From JAVBJV01 sp031546815 (GTDB lineage Bacteria; Pseudomonadota; Alphaproteobacteria; Acetobacterales; Acetobacteraceae): a stretch of DNA of 21,807 nt. The position numbers were made by a program, and so were the translations under genes. Shown piece by piece: positions 13,939 through 21,807 of this stretch. Location: the NCBI GenBank assembly GCA_031546815.1, contig JAVBJV010000019.1, positions 1-21,807 on the forward strand, read 5' to 3'. How positions within the stretch are numbered: the first letter of the stretch is position 1; every line of letters starts with the position of its first letter. The notes beneath the pieces are model-generated. The model saw only the letters and a program-made list of their open reading frames with translations. It was not told the origin of the DNA and did not search any database.

Positions 13939-14870
13939 CAAGGATTTTCCTGAACCGAGTGATTGTTATTCATTTGAGCGCGACCAGGACCAGTAACCAC
14001 AGCTTCAATAACATCGTGTGAACTGGTGTTTTCTATCTGCAGAATTTCCCCGCGCGAGGCCGAAGAAAGTGCCCGGCCACGCAATTGGAGTATCAAGCCA
14101 CCTTCGCGGAAGGACACGGTTACCGGTGCGCCTTTTTCGATTGTCGCCGGTCGGCTTGCGCTGGCGGCGGTAAAGGGCTGCCCGGCCGCAACCGAACGGC
14201 GAACTGTCTGCCCGACTGGTGCTTCCATCACGATATCGGCTGGCACACGCGCTGTGGGCAGGCGTGCCATGCGCACATCCGCGGGCGAGATGATCGACCC
14301 GACAGGAAGGCGCCGTGTTGCGACGGGAACTTCCTGCGTCACAACGGCACGTCCACTCAGGCGCAGGCGCTGTGGCTGCATCCCTTCGGCCATGATGTTC
14401 AGCACCGTGGTGAAGCGACCGGTGGTGGGGTCCTGTGAAACCTGTTCCACCGACAGCGCAGGCAATGCACCGGACGGAATGGTTGGCATCACGAAGGCGG
14501 ATAATTCGATGTCGGTATCGGCGGGATCGTCGTTGCTGCGCGTAAGGGTGGGGCGTAGTGCCTCGATGATCTCGTCGCGCGACAGCTGCCGGCCCGGGCG
14601 GTCGATGACGATGCGTTCGCTGCCGGTTGCCGGACGCCAGTCGATGCCGTGCAGACGCGCGATATGCGCAAGCTGTTCCGCACTGACCACAATCTGCGAG
14701 CCTGGTGCCGGAGCCGGGCCGACCGGGTCGATGGCGCGTTCGCCGACACCCTCCCACAGATCGCCAACGCGCACCTGTCCTGCGTCCAACGATACCTGGG
14801 GACGCAGGGTCGGGGCCGCGAGAGCGGGAAACGTGCAGGCGACGATCAGCAGGAGGATGTTGCGAAACAT
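13938..14870 (-). CDS. flgA: P-ring assembly chaperone FlgA
   Basis: FlgA is the periplasmic chaperone for FlgI polymerisation into the P-ring. The 310-residue protein has a signal peptide (MFRNILLLIVACTFPALA). A long N-terminal part precedes the SAF/ChapFlgA domain: VPVATRRLPVGSIISPADVRMARLP, GQTVRRSVAAGQPF, then KGAPVTVSFREGGLILQLRGRALSSASRGEILQIEN. At 310 residues it is longer than the roughly 220-residue enterobacterial form because of the N-terminal domain, common in alphaproteobacteria. The upstream extension to 14906 overlaps flgG, so ATG 14870, one base after the flgG stop, is the start. Confidence 0.93.
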   Translation of the reverse strand: MFRNILLLIVACTFPALAAPTLRPQVSLDAGQVRVGDLWEGVGERAIDPVGPAPAPGSQIVVSAEQLAHIARLHGIDWRPATGSERIVIDRPGRQLSRDEIIEALRPTLTRSNDDPADTDIELSAFVMPTIPSGALPALSVEQVSQDPTTGRFTTVLNIMAEGMQPQRLRLSGRAVVTQEVPVATRRLPVGSIISPADVRMARLPTARVPADIVMEAPVGQTVRRSVAAGQPFTAASASRPATIEKGAPVTVSFREGGLILQLRGRALSSASRGEILQIENTSSHDVIEAVVTGPGRAQMNNNHSVQENP

Positions 14871-14871
14871 A

Positions 14872-15657
14872 TCAGCGCATCTTCGAAACTGTGGAGAGCA
14901 TTTCATCGCTGGTGGTGATGACGCGCGAGTTCATTTCATACGCGCGCTGTGCGGTAATCAGGCTGGTGATTTCCGACACCACGTTGACGTTCGATGTTTC
15001 AAGGAAGCCCTGCATCACGCTGCCAAAACCGGGGCTGCCCGGCTTACCGCTGATGGCCTGCCCAGATGCCGGGGTCTGCAGCAGCAGGTTGTCCCCGATG
15101 GCTTCCAGCCCGACTTCGTTGGCAAACACAGAAAGCTGGATCTGTCCAACGTTCTGCGGCACGACCTGTCCGTCGAGCTTGGCGAGAACTTCACCGTTGG
15201 CGTTGATCGTCACGTCGGTCGCGTTGTTGGGAATGGTAATGCCCGGCTGCACGACATAACCATCGGCAGTCACCAGCGTACCTTCGGGCGAGATGCCGAG
15301 CGTACCGTCGCGGGTATAGGCTGTTTCACCGGAAGGCATGGTGATCTGGAAGTAACCGTTGCCGCGGATCGCCACGTCGAAGCGGTTTTCCGTCTGCTGC
15401 AGGTTGCCCTGTTCGCTGATGCGATACACGGCCGCCGTGCGCACACCAAGACCGACCTGCGCGCCCGAGGGCAGAACGGTGCCCGAGTCAGAACTGGTCG
15501 AGCCGACGCGGCGCAGGTTCTGATAGATCAGATCCTGAAATTCCGCGCGCCGGCGTTTATAGCCGGTGGTGGACATGTTCGCGATGTTGTTCGAGATCAC
15601 TTCCACGTTGGTCTGCTGGGCAAGCATGCCTGTGCCGGCGATGTGAAGAGAGCGCAT
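14872..15657 (-). CDS. flgG: Flagellar distal rod protein FlgG
   Basis: FlgG builds the distal rod. The 261-residue length is typical. The N-terminal rod/hook motif is present (GMLAQQTNVEVISNNIANMSTTGYKRRRAEFQDLIYQ). A central FDVAIRGNGYFQI and a C-terminal GFLETSNVNVVSEITSLITAQRAYEMNSRVI also match, the latter being the helix that forms the rod core with its N-terminal partner. It is exported by the flagellar type III system, so no Sec signal is expected. flgF lies 59 bp upstream on the same strand. Confidence 0.97.
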   Translation of the reverse strand: MRSLHIAGTGMLAQQTNVEVISNNIANMSTTGYKRRRAEFQDLIYQNLRRVGSTSSDSGTVLPSGAQVGLGVRTAAVYRISEQGNLQQTENRFDVAIRGNGYFQITMPSGETAYTRDGTLGISPEGTLVTADGYVVQPGITIPNNATDVTINANGEVLAKLDGQVVPQNVGQIQLSVFANEVGLEAIGDNLLLQTPASGQAISGKPGSPGFGSVMQGFLETSNVNVVSEITSLITAQRAYEMNSRVITTSDEMLSTVSKMR

Positions 15658-15716
15658 GTCCTGTGTCCGTTTTCAGAATCTGTTAGCTGGGTTCAGTAAG
15701 CAATCGGCGTGCCAGT

Positions 15717-16460
15717 TTAGCTGCGGCGGCGCAGGAGTTTCTCTGCGATGCTCGACAGCCGTTCGCCTTCCTTGTCGACGAACTGGACAGCCATTTCGAA
15801 TTCGCGCTGGGCGTCGATAAGCTGAGTAATCTCGATGACGGGCTTCACGTTGCTTTCCTCGATCGCGCCCTGCACCAGATGCGGGGTGTCGACCTGTGTG
15901 GCTTCAACGCCATCGGCGCGGTAATTGCGCGAACCTTCGACGCGCAGATTTTCAAGACGGTCGAAGCCGACGATGCGCAGTTTGCCGACCGTGCCGTTTT
16001 CTGTACTTACGGTGCCATCCGCGGTAATGGCGATATTACCGGTGCCTTCGGGAATGGTGATGGGCTGGCCGCTTGCGCCCAGCACGGCGTTGCCGTCGAC
16101 ATCGACGATCTGACGATCCTGGTTCAGGGTGAAATGCCCTGCGCGGGTATAGCGTTCGCCACTTGGTGTATCGACGGCGAAAAATTCATCACCCTTGATG
16201 GCGATGTCCAGCGGGTTCCCGGTCTGGGTTATGGGGCCGGCTTCCGTATCGCGATAGGTGGCGCGATCCTGTACATACTGAAGCGGTCGGTCGCCCTGGG
16301 GGGCACCGGTGCGGTTCTGCTGTACCAGATAGTCCGAGAACAGCATGCGTTCAGTACGATAGCCGGGGGTGTTCATGTTTGCGATGTTATTGGCACGCAC
16401 ATTCGTGGCCCGCTGCTGGGCTACGACACGTGACAGGGCGATCGTCAGAGAATTTTCCAT
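15717..16460 (-). CDS. flgF: Flagellar proximal rod protein FlgF
   Basis: The 247-residue protein has the rod N-terminal motif RATNVRANNIANMNTPGYRTERMLFSDYL. The middle is DIAIKGDEFFAVDTPSGERYTRAGHFTLN, and the C-terminal helix is GAIEESNVKPVIEITQLIDAQREFEMAVQFV. It is shorter in the middle than hook protein FlgE, and its place before flgG fits FlgF. Exported by the flagellar type III pathway. First gene of the minus-strand rod/L-ring operon, divergent from fliL across 198 bp. Confidence 0.95.
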   Translation of the reverse strand: MENSLTIALSRVVAQQRATNVRANNIANMNTPGYRTERMLFSDYLVQQNRTGAPQGDRPLQYVQDRATYRDTEAGPITQTGNPLDIAIKGDEFFAVDTPSGERYTRAGHFTLNQDRQIVDVDGNAVLGASGQPITIPEGTGNIAITADGTVSTENGTVGKLRIVGFDRLENLRVEGSRNYRADGVEATQVDTPHLVQGAIEESNVKPVIEITQLIDAQREFEMAVQFVDKEGERLSSIAEKLLRRRS

Positions 16461-16658
16461 CGCAGGTTGCCTTCGGATTCAGTGAGAGCGGAATTACGGC
16501 AACCATGCGCCAGATATGTTAAGATCCGGTGGATTTCGTTGGTAAAGCGGAATTCTTTGCCGACCCGGCAAGGTGAAAGTAGCTGTTAAGATTCAGCGTG
16601 TATTGCTGTTGGTGCGCTCCGGGATGGCCGGTGCAATCGTCAGCAAAAGGCAAAACGC
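16461..16658. promoter_or_regulatory. Divergent flgF / fliL control region
   Basis: It holds a direct repeat of TGTTAAGAT at 16517-16525 and 16584-16592. GATTC sites (GANTC, the CcrM methylation target in many alphaproteobacteria) occur twice, one near each gene start. On the minus strand TGGCGC-ATGG-TTGC resembles a sigma54 -24/-12 element but is one base short. No perfect promoter is visible. Confidence 0.4.
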
Positions 16659-17162
16659 ATGAGCGACGCAACGGCGACCGAAGCAACAGACGCTACGCCC
16701 GGCGAAGAAGTCGTCCCTGGCAAGAGTAAGAAAAAACTGCTGATTTTGGCAGGCGCTCCTCTGCTGCTGCTTGCGATCGGCGGTGGACTGTGGTTCAGCG
16801 GAATGCTGCCGGGTTCGCACAAGGTTGAAGAACCAGCCACTGCCCAGGCGCAGGCGGCACAGCCTGTGTTCATCGACCTCCCCGAAGTGATCGTGAACAT
16901 GAACGCCGGTGGGCGTCGCGCAACGTTCCTCAAGATGCGCATCAAGCTGGAAATCGCTGCCGCAGATCAGGCCGCCGTGCAGGCATTGCAGCCGCGCATC
17001 ATGGATCTGGTGCAGACATATCTGCGTGAACTTCGCCCCGAAGAACTGCGTGGGTCGATGGGCACGCATCGTTTGCGCGAAGAACTTCTGTCGCGCATCA
17101 ATATTGCAGTTGCACCCGCGCGTGTGCGCGATGTGCTGTTTGTGGAAATGCTGGTTCAGTAA
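16659..17162 (+). CDS. fliL: Flagellar basal-body/stator-associated protein FliL
   Basis: FliL is a single-pass inner-membrane protein that encircles the stator and supports torque. The 167-residue protein has a short acidic/Thr-rich cytoplasmic start, a KSKKK charge cluster and a transmembrane helix (about 27-46). A short linker and the periplasmic stomatin-like FliL domain follow (FIDLPEVIVNMNAGGRRATFLKMRIKLEI...LREELLSRINIAV). The C-terminal DVLFVEMLVQ is the family's signature ending. First gene of fliL-DUF6468-motE-TPR; the next start is 11 bp after its stop. Confidence 0.96.
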   Translation: MSDATATEATDATPGEEVVPGKSKKKLLILAGAPLLLLAIGGGLWFSGMLPGSHKVEEPATAQAQAAQPVFIDLPEVIVNMNAGGRRATFLKMRIKLEIAAADQAAVQALQPRIMDLVQTYLRELRPEELRGSMGTHRLREELLSRINIAVAPARVRDVLFVEMLVQ

Positions 17163-17173
17163 GGCCACACCAA

Positions 17174-17710
17174 ATGGAACCGATCACCTGGATTATCGAG
17201 ATTGCCGTTACCGCATTGCTCATCGTGGCATTGTGGCGTGCTGCACGTCTGGAACGTGCGCTCTCGGTCCTGCGTCAGGATCGCGCGGCGCTTGAAGCGG
17301 CTGTCATGGCGTTTCAGGACAGCGCGCGTCTGGCCGAGGAAGGTGCGCGCAAGCTGCGTAATGCAGCGGATGGCGCAGATGAAAAACTGGCAGCAGGCTT
17401 GCGGGCTGGCGACAATCTCCAGACGGAACTTTCCTACCTGATCGAGCGTGGCGACGCGATGGCGGCGCAGCTTGAAGGTCTGATCCGTGCGGCGCGCCCC
17501 GCTGTTGCGGCGATGAATACAAGCCGTACACCTCCGGCCGATGCAGCGCCCGCGACCGTCAGGGCGGCGCCAGTTGCACCTGCGCCTGTAGCACCGGCGA
17601 TGCCGGAGCCCGAGGCCGATCAGCCTGAAGAACGTGCAGCCCGTCCGCGCTTTGCTGCGACGACTGAACGTGAACGTGAAATTCTGCGCGCATTGGGATT
17701 GTCGAAATGA
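17174..17710 (+). CDS. DUF6468-type small membrane protein of the flagellar cluster
   Basis: The 178-residue protein has one N-terminal transmembrane helix (WIIEIAVTALLIVALW). A charged coiled-coil follows (about 25-110; ARLERALSVLRQDRAALEAAV, and ELSYLIERGDAMAAQLEGLI). Next come a Pro/Ala-rich linker and a short conserved C-terminal EREILRALGL. Proteins of this shape, grouped as DUF6468, occur between fliL and motE-like genes in several alphaproteobacteria. The function is unknown. The N-in short anchor suggests the coiled-coil may face either compartment. The stop overlaps the motE-like ATG by 4 bp, so co-translation with the motor module is certain. Confidence 0.78.
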   Translation: MEPITWIIEIAVTALLIVALWRAARLERALSVLRQDRAALEAAVMAFQDSARLAEEGARKLRNAADGADEKLAAGLRAGDNLQTELSYLIERGDAMAAQLEGLIRAARPAVAAMNTSRTPPADAAPATVRAAPVAPAPVAPAMPEPEADQPEERAARPRFAATTEREREILRALGLSK

Positions 17711-18429
17711 AGAACGCTGCTTCGAAGAAGACCGTTTCTGCAAAGTCGGCACCGGCCGCAAAGGCCAAGCAGGGCAAGGTGCGTCGCTCGCACGTTCTTC
17801 CCATTGCGATCGCCGGTCTTTTTACACTGATTGCGGTGAAGGGCATTGAAGTAACGCGCGTGTTGCCCATGCCGCATATCTGGTCGGGCAGTGCGCTTGC
17901 ATCGGCACCGACGCCAGCCCCGGCACCTGCACGCGCACCGGCGGCAGCACCTGCGCCTGCCGCACCTACTGCTGCGCCAGCTACTGCTCCGGCAGCGGCT
18001 CCTGCGGCACCTGCTGCAGCGCCGCAGGATCAGGGATTGCTCGACGATCTGCGCGCTCGTCGCCAGCAGCTGGAGCAGCGTGAACAGGAAGCCAGCGCGA
18101 AGGAAGCCGTTCTGGCCGCCATGGAACGCCGCATCACCGAACGCGTGGCCGAACTGGATGCTCTGCGTCAGCGTCTGGAACAGGCGCAGCATGCAGCCCA
18201 GCAGCGCGACGAACAGGCGTGGAGCGGGTTGGTCAAAACGTATGAAGCAATGCGCCCGCGCGATGCCGCGACGATTTTCAATGAACTTGATATGACCGTT
18301 CTGGTTGAAGTACTGGACCGCATGAAAGAGACACGTGCTGCGCCGGTCCTGGCTGTCATGCAGCCTGAACGTGCGCGCCAGGCCACCATGGAACTGGCAC
18401 GTCGACGGACGGCGTCTCTGGCACGATGA
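17707..18429 (+). CDS. motE: MotE-like flagellar motor protein (MgtE N-domain-like)
   Basis: The 240-residue protein has a basic cytoplasmic N-terminus, one transmembrane helix (about 30-48) and an Ala/Pro linker (about 65-107). A coiled-coil (about 108-165) precedes a C-terminal helical domain with LVKTYEAMRPRDAATIFNELDMTVLVEVLDRMKETRAAPVLAVM, resembling the MgtE intracellular N domain. That combination is the MotE family. In rhizobia MotE is a periplasmic chaperone needed for motility through MotC. No motC is in this window, and many alphaproteobacteria have MotE-like genes without one. It overlaps DUF6468 (ATGA) and ends within the start region of the large TPR gene. Confidence 0.85.
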   Translation: MKNAASKKTVSAKSAPAAKAKQGKVRRSHVLPIAIAGLFTLIAVKGIEVTRVLPMPHIWSGSALASAPTPAPAPARAPAAAPAPAAPTAAPATAPAAAPAAPAAAPQDQGLLDDLRARRQQLEQREQEASAKEAVLAAMERRITERVAELDALRQRLEQAQHAAQQRDEQAWSGLVKTYEAMRPRDAATIFNELDMTVLVEVLDRMKETRAAPVLAVMQPERARQATMELARRRTASLAR

Positions 18430-18446
18430 TTATCGGAGGGTGCAAA

Positions 18447-21400
18447 ATGCGCCTGTTACGACTGCTGTTTCTTTCCCTTGCTCTGACGGCTTTTTGTCAG
18501 ACGGGCAGTGCCTTTGCGCAGTCGCAACCGCCGCAGCTGCGGGCCGGAAGTCATGCCGGGTATGGACGTCTGGTGTTCGAATGGCCGCAGCAGACCGAGT
18601 ATCAGATCACTGAAACATCCGGCCGTGTGCTGATTGAATTCGGCGTGAATGTGGCTATTCCGTCGCTCACGGGCCGTGCGGCACCGCGCAATGTGCAGTC
18701 GGTTGCGGGGCGTGCGGGGACTGCGGTTATCACCCTGGCGCCGGGTGCGACGTTTCGCCATTACCGGCTGGGCAATCGTATTGTGATCGACGTTGCTGAT
18801 CCGGCTTCGGCGGCGACGCCTCCATCTGCGAATGGCGGCCTTGTGCGCAGCGAACGTGAACGGCAGACGTCTTCGCGCGCCGGGCGCGATGCAGATGCAC
18901 GGGGCAACGGCACACCACAGCGCATTGCGCCTCCGCCTGTTCCACCGCCGGCACCGCCCTCGGGCCAGCGTCCGGCAACGCAGGCGCCTTCATCGCGGAT
19001 ACAGACGGATGGGCAGGTGGAGACGCCTGTTGCGCCGCCTGTTGTGGCACCGGAACCTTTGCCCGCGGCACAGCCGGCAGTTCCTGTTGCGCCGACGGTC
19101 AATGCTCCGGCGCTGCAGATGCCGCCGCGCGAAAATATCCCGCCCGCTACTCCGGCACCAGCGACTGAAGCGCCCGCACTGCCGAGGCGCAGTGACGATG
19201 CTGCGCCGCCCACACCGGGAACCGCAGCCGAACGCGCGCCGTCGACTTCAACGCCTGCAGCGCTGCGCCCGGCAACAGGTGACAGACCAGCATCGCCTGC
19301 ACCTACGACTTCGCCCGCAGCGGGAACCGCAGCAGAACGCGCGCCAACGACCTCGACACCCGCAGCGCCACGTCCGGCAACAGGTGACAGATCTGTTCCG
19401 CCCGCAGCGGAACGTGCACCAACGGCCTTAACACCTGCACCGCAGCGTCCGGCGACACAGGCTCCGGCGGAACGTCAGACGTCTGTGGCTCCAAGATCCT
19501 TGGCGCAGCGTCGTCCCGCGCCAACGCTGGCCGGGATGGTCGTGCGCACGGAAACTGATGGCGATGCCGCCGTGTTCGAACGCAATGGCGCATATTGGCT
19601 GGTCTTCCCGGATGGGCGACTGGATACGGTTGAGGCTCTGCCGGACGGGGTGTCCGTGGAAAACACCGGCGGCACGCTGATCATCCGCCAGCGCATCGAA
19701 CGCGCCGGGCCGCCGAGTATTCTACGCACACAGGGTGGCTGGCGGATCAGCGAAGCTGGTGGAATGCCCGCATTGGCACTCGCCCCGCGCGTCGACGCGA
19801 GCAGCGGTCTGCTGAGCATCCCAGTCGACGGTCCGGGTCGCGTTGTGGTGGTGGCCGACCCGCAGACGGGCGGCAATCTGCTGATCGGCACGCTGCGCAA
19901 TGCGGCGGCGGGTGTTTCCCTGCCGCGTGAATTCGCCCAGTTCTCGGTCTTGCCGTCGGTGCGCGGCGTCGTGGTGCTGGCGATGTCCGACGATGTGTCG
20001 ATGCGCGCCAGCCCCGAAGGATTCGTGATCGGCCGCGCGCAAGGCGGCGAGGGTGGGCTTGCCCTGTCCCAGGGGGCCGAAGTCCCGGCGATGGTTGCGT
20101 CTGCAACCCGCGTCATGGATCTGCCCCCCGGCGAACCGGAAGGTCTGCTCGAACAGCTGAAGAACGATCTGGCCGAAGCTTCGACATCGCCGCCGCTGGG
20201 GCGTGGCCCGGCGCGGTTGCGTTCGGCCCGCACGCTGATCTCGCTTGGCATGGGAATCGAAGCGCAGGCGGTGATGCGTCTGCTGGCGACTGAAGACCCG
20301 CGTCTGGCGCAGACGCCGGAAGGGCGGCTGATGCAGTCGGCCGCCGCCGTCATCGCCGACCGTGCCGACGAAGCCGACGACCTGAACAAACCCGGTCTGG
20401 GCGAGAGCGACGAGGTTCGTCTGTGGCAGGCGTTGCGTGCGCTGGAGCTGTGGCAGAAACCGGCGGATGTCGCGTCGTTCCTGCAGGCCGGGATCCCGAT
20501 TGTTCAGTCCTATCCGCGCAACCTGCGCACCCGTCTGGCTCCGGTGGTTGCCGAGGCTCTGCTGGATGCCGGGCAATTGCAGCCCGCACGGACGCTGATC
20601 CACAGCATGCCCAACATGCCTGAACTGGCGATGGCCCGCGCCATGGAGAAGGAAGCGGCGGGTGATGTATCGGGTGCAATCGCGGCCTATACCGCGCTGG
20701 TGCAGGGACCCAATCGCTGGAACAGCGCCCGCGCCTGGCGCAAGCTGGTCGAGCTGCGTCTGGCTGCCCATGAAATCCCCCCGGCCGAGGCGGCCAATCT
20801 GCTGGAATCGCGTCTGGCTGCCTGGCGTGGCGATGCATATGAACGCGATCTGCGGGTGCGCATTGCCGATCTGCGGAGCCAGACCGGCGACTTCCCGGCG
20901 GCGATTGCCGCACTGCGCGAAGCGATCGAGGTATTCCCCGATGACGCCGTGCTGTTGCGCGGTAAGCTGACCGCGATGATGACGGCGATGGCCGAGGCCG
21001 ACGCCGCCGACAAAATTCCGCCCATGGCATTCGTGACCATTATGGAACAGAACGCTGATGCGCTGCCGCAGGGCGAGACAGGCACACGTCTGGCAAGTCT
21101 TCTGGCGGACAAGCTGCTGGCTCTGGATCTGCCAGCGCGGGCAGCAGCCGTGCTGGAACGCGTGATGCAAGCCAGCACCGATCCGGTCGAGCGGTCGCGT
21201 CTGGGGCTGCGGCTGGCTGACATCCAGATCCGCGAGCGCGATGGTGCGGCAGCGCTGGCGGCGTTGGCAAAGTCGGTGCCTCCCGCGGGCACAACCCTGC
21301 CGGCACCGCTGGCCGAGGCGCGCGGGCTGGCATCTGCCCGGGCCGAACTGGCGCGCAACAACAAGGATCGTGCCATGGCCATTCTGGGCGATCTGGGTGG

Positions 21401-21764
21401 AGATGCGGCGGATTCCCTGCGCGCCACCATTCTGGCGCAGACTGGCGACTGGCAGGCGGCGGGGAATGTGCTGAGCACATTGGCCGCGCGCACGATCCCA
21501 GCCACTGGCACGCTCGACGACAACGCGCGCCGCCTGCTGCTGCGTCAGGCCGTTGCGGCGGCCATGGCGGGCGATGCAACCACCTTGCAGCAGCTGCGCG
21601 AGAAAACCGGCCCCCGCTTTGCCGACGGTCCGCTGAGCGACATGTTCCGCGTTTTGACAGCCAAGGATGTGAGTTCTCTGGCGGATCTGCCGCGTCTGGC
21701 ACGTGAGATCGAGCTGGCGCGGGCTGCGCCGGGTGCGCTGGGGGGATTATCGCAGCAGCCGTAA
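18447..21764 (+). CDS. Large secreted AMIN-like / Pro-Ala-rich / TPR-like protein of the flagellar cluster
   Basis: The 1105-residue protein has a Sec signal peptide (MRLLRLLFLSLALTAFCQTGSAFA). An AMIN-like domain spans about 30-116: YGRLVFEWPQQTEYQI, VLIEFG, then VIDVADP after a hydrophobic patch. A long Pro/Ala/Thr-rich linker (about 120-350) and a beta-rich part (about 355-570) follow, then an Ala-rich helical solenoid to the end that looks like degenerate TPRs. AMIN domains commonly bind peptidoglycan or act in envelope complexes, and TPRs are scaffolds. I start at ATG 18447 because GGAGGG precedes it by 7 nt; the upstream ATG at 18426 overlaps the motE stop. Its role is unknown; context implies a periplasmic partner of the motor or stator. 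Confidence 0.85.
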   Translation: MRLLRLLFLSLALTAFCQTGSAFAQSQPPQLRAGSHAGYGRLVFEWPQQTEYQITETSGRVLIEFGVNVAIPSLTGRAAPRNVQSVAGRAGTAVITLAPGATFRHYRLGNRIVIDVADPASAATPPSANGGLVRSERERQTSSRAGRDADARGNGTPQRIAPPPVPPPAPPSGQRPATQAPSSRIQTDGQVETPVAPPVVAPEPLPAAQPAVPVAPTVNAPALQMPPRENIPPATPAPATEAPALPRRSDDAAPPTPGTAAERAPSTSTPAALRPATGDRPASPAPTTSPAAGTAAERAPTTSTPAAPRPATGDRSVPPAAERAPTALTPAPQRPATQAPAERQTSVAPRSLAQRRPAPTLAGMVVRTETDGDAAVFERNGAYWLVFPDGRLDTVEALPDGVSVENTGGTLIIRQRIERAGPPSILRTQGGWRISEAGGMPALALAPRVDASSGLLSIPVDGPGRVVVVADPQTGGNLLIGTLRNAAAGVSLPREFAQFSVLPSVRGVVVLAMSDDVSMRASPEGFVIGRAQGGEGGLALSQGAEVPAMVASATRVMDLPPGEPEGLLEQLKNDLAEASTSPPLGRGPARLRSARTLISLGMGIEAQAVMRLLATEDPRLAQTPEGRLMQSAAAVIADRADEADDLNKPGLGESDEVRLWQALRALELWQKPADVASFLQAGIPIVQSYPRNLRTRLAPVVAEALLDAGQLQPARTLIHSMPNMPELAMARAMEKEAAGDVSGAIAAYTALVQGPNRWNSARAWRKLVELRLAAHEIPPAEAANLLESRLAAWRGDAYERDLRVRIADLRSQTGDFPAAIAALREAIEVFPDDAVLLRGKLTAMMTAMAEADAADKIPPMAFVTIMEQNADALPQGETGTRLASLLADKLLALDLPARAAAVLERVMQASTDPVERSRLGLRLADIQIRERDGAAALAALAKSVPPAGTTLPAPLAEARGLASARAELARNNKDRAMAILGDLGGDAADSLRATILAQTGDWQAAGNVLSTLAARTIPATGTLDDNARRLLLRQAVAAAMAGDATTLQQLREKTGPRFADGPLSDMFRVLTAKDVSSLADLPRLAREIELARAAPGALGGLSQQP
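19217..19462 (+). repeat. Imperfect tandem repeats in the linker of the TPR protein
   Basis: A unit of about 105 bp beginning GGGAACCGCAG is found at 19217 and again at 19322, with a shorter third copy from about 19405. They encode AERAP-TTSTPAA-RPATGDR-type blocks. The protein repeat makes an extended linker whose length may vary between strains. Confidence 0.75.
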
Positions 21765-21807
21765 CCCGATGTTTTGTGTGGGTTTTGGGAAGTTAAAAAT
21801 TTATTTT

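Noticed and set aside
14026..15699. Plus-strand frame of 557 codons across flgA and flgG
   Set aside because: It runs opposite two confidently identified flagellar genes and shows no recognisable motif.
16540..16570. TAAA...GCCGA resembling a sigma28 flagellar promoter
   Set aside because: The spacing is about 12 nt rather than the 15 nt normal between these elements, and the match outside the core is poor.
21765..21807. AT-rich tail at the window end as a terminator
   Set aside because: No stem could be found before the T-rich bases, and the window ends too soon to judge.

Overview
This window comes from an alphaproteobacterial chromosome of roughly 60 % GC by eye. The lineage call rests on genes that are typical of, or confined to, that class. 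These are a UPF0262 protein, a FliX flagellar regulator divergent from flgI, a short FlgJ without a muramidase domain, a DksA with a single zinc-finger cysteine, and the series fliL / DUF6468 / MotE-like. The layout resembles Caulobacter and Rhodospirillales-type genomes; I cannot name a genus.

Bases 1-2006 are housekeeping. The 3' part of an ABC1/AarF/UbiB-family kinase-like gene meets, tail to tail with an 8-bp overlap, a two-gene minus-strand unit (DUF983 membrane protein then UPF0262). Bases 2007-4895 hold a divergent, operator-like intergenic region, then prpD (2-methylcitrate dehydratase) and prpC (2-methylcitrate synthase) of propionate catabolism, with a strong hairpin between them. 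No prpB lies nearby. Bases 4896-5437 are a gene-poor, AT-rich stretch crowded with short palindromes. It leads into a histone H1-like Lys/Ala repeat protein encoded by 39-bp tandem repeats, closed by a symmetrical terminator.

Bases 6043-8989 are a tightly coupled minus-strand operon: a GT4-type glycosyltransferase, an OtnK-like four-carbon acid-sugar kinase and an OtnC-like class II aldolase/decarboxylase. Each joint is a 4-bp ATGA overlap. This operon lies just downstream, on the same strand, of flgI-flgJ-flgN.

From about 9110 to 21764 the window is mostly a flagellar gene cluster. Minus-strand flgI-flgJ-flgN (P-ring, rod cap, chaperone-like) diverges from fliX, which is followed by dksA. 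Minus-strand flgF-flgG-flgA-flgH (proximal and distal rod, P-ring chaperone, L-ring) is followed by a CinA-N/MoaB-like gene. Divergently, the plus-strand series fliL - DUF6468 - MotE-like - large secreted AMIN-like/Pro-rich/TPR-like protein looks like a motor- or stator-associated envelope module. The last is the least characterised part of the window and the best candidate for a poorly described system. No insertion sequence, CRISPR array, rRNA or tRNA was found.
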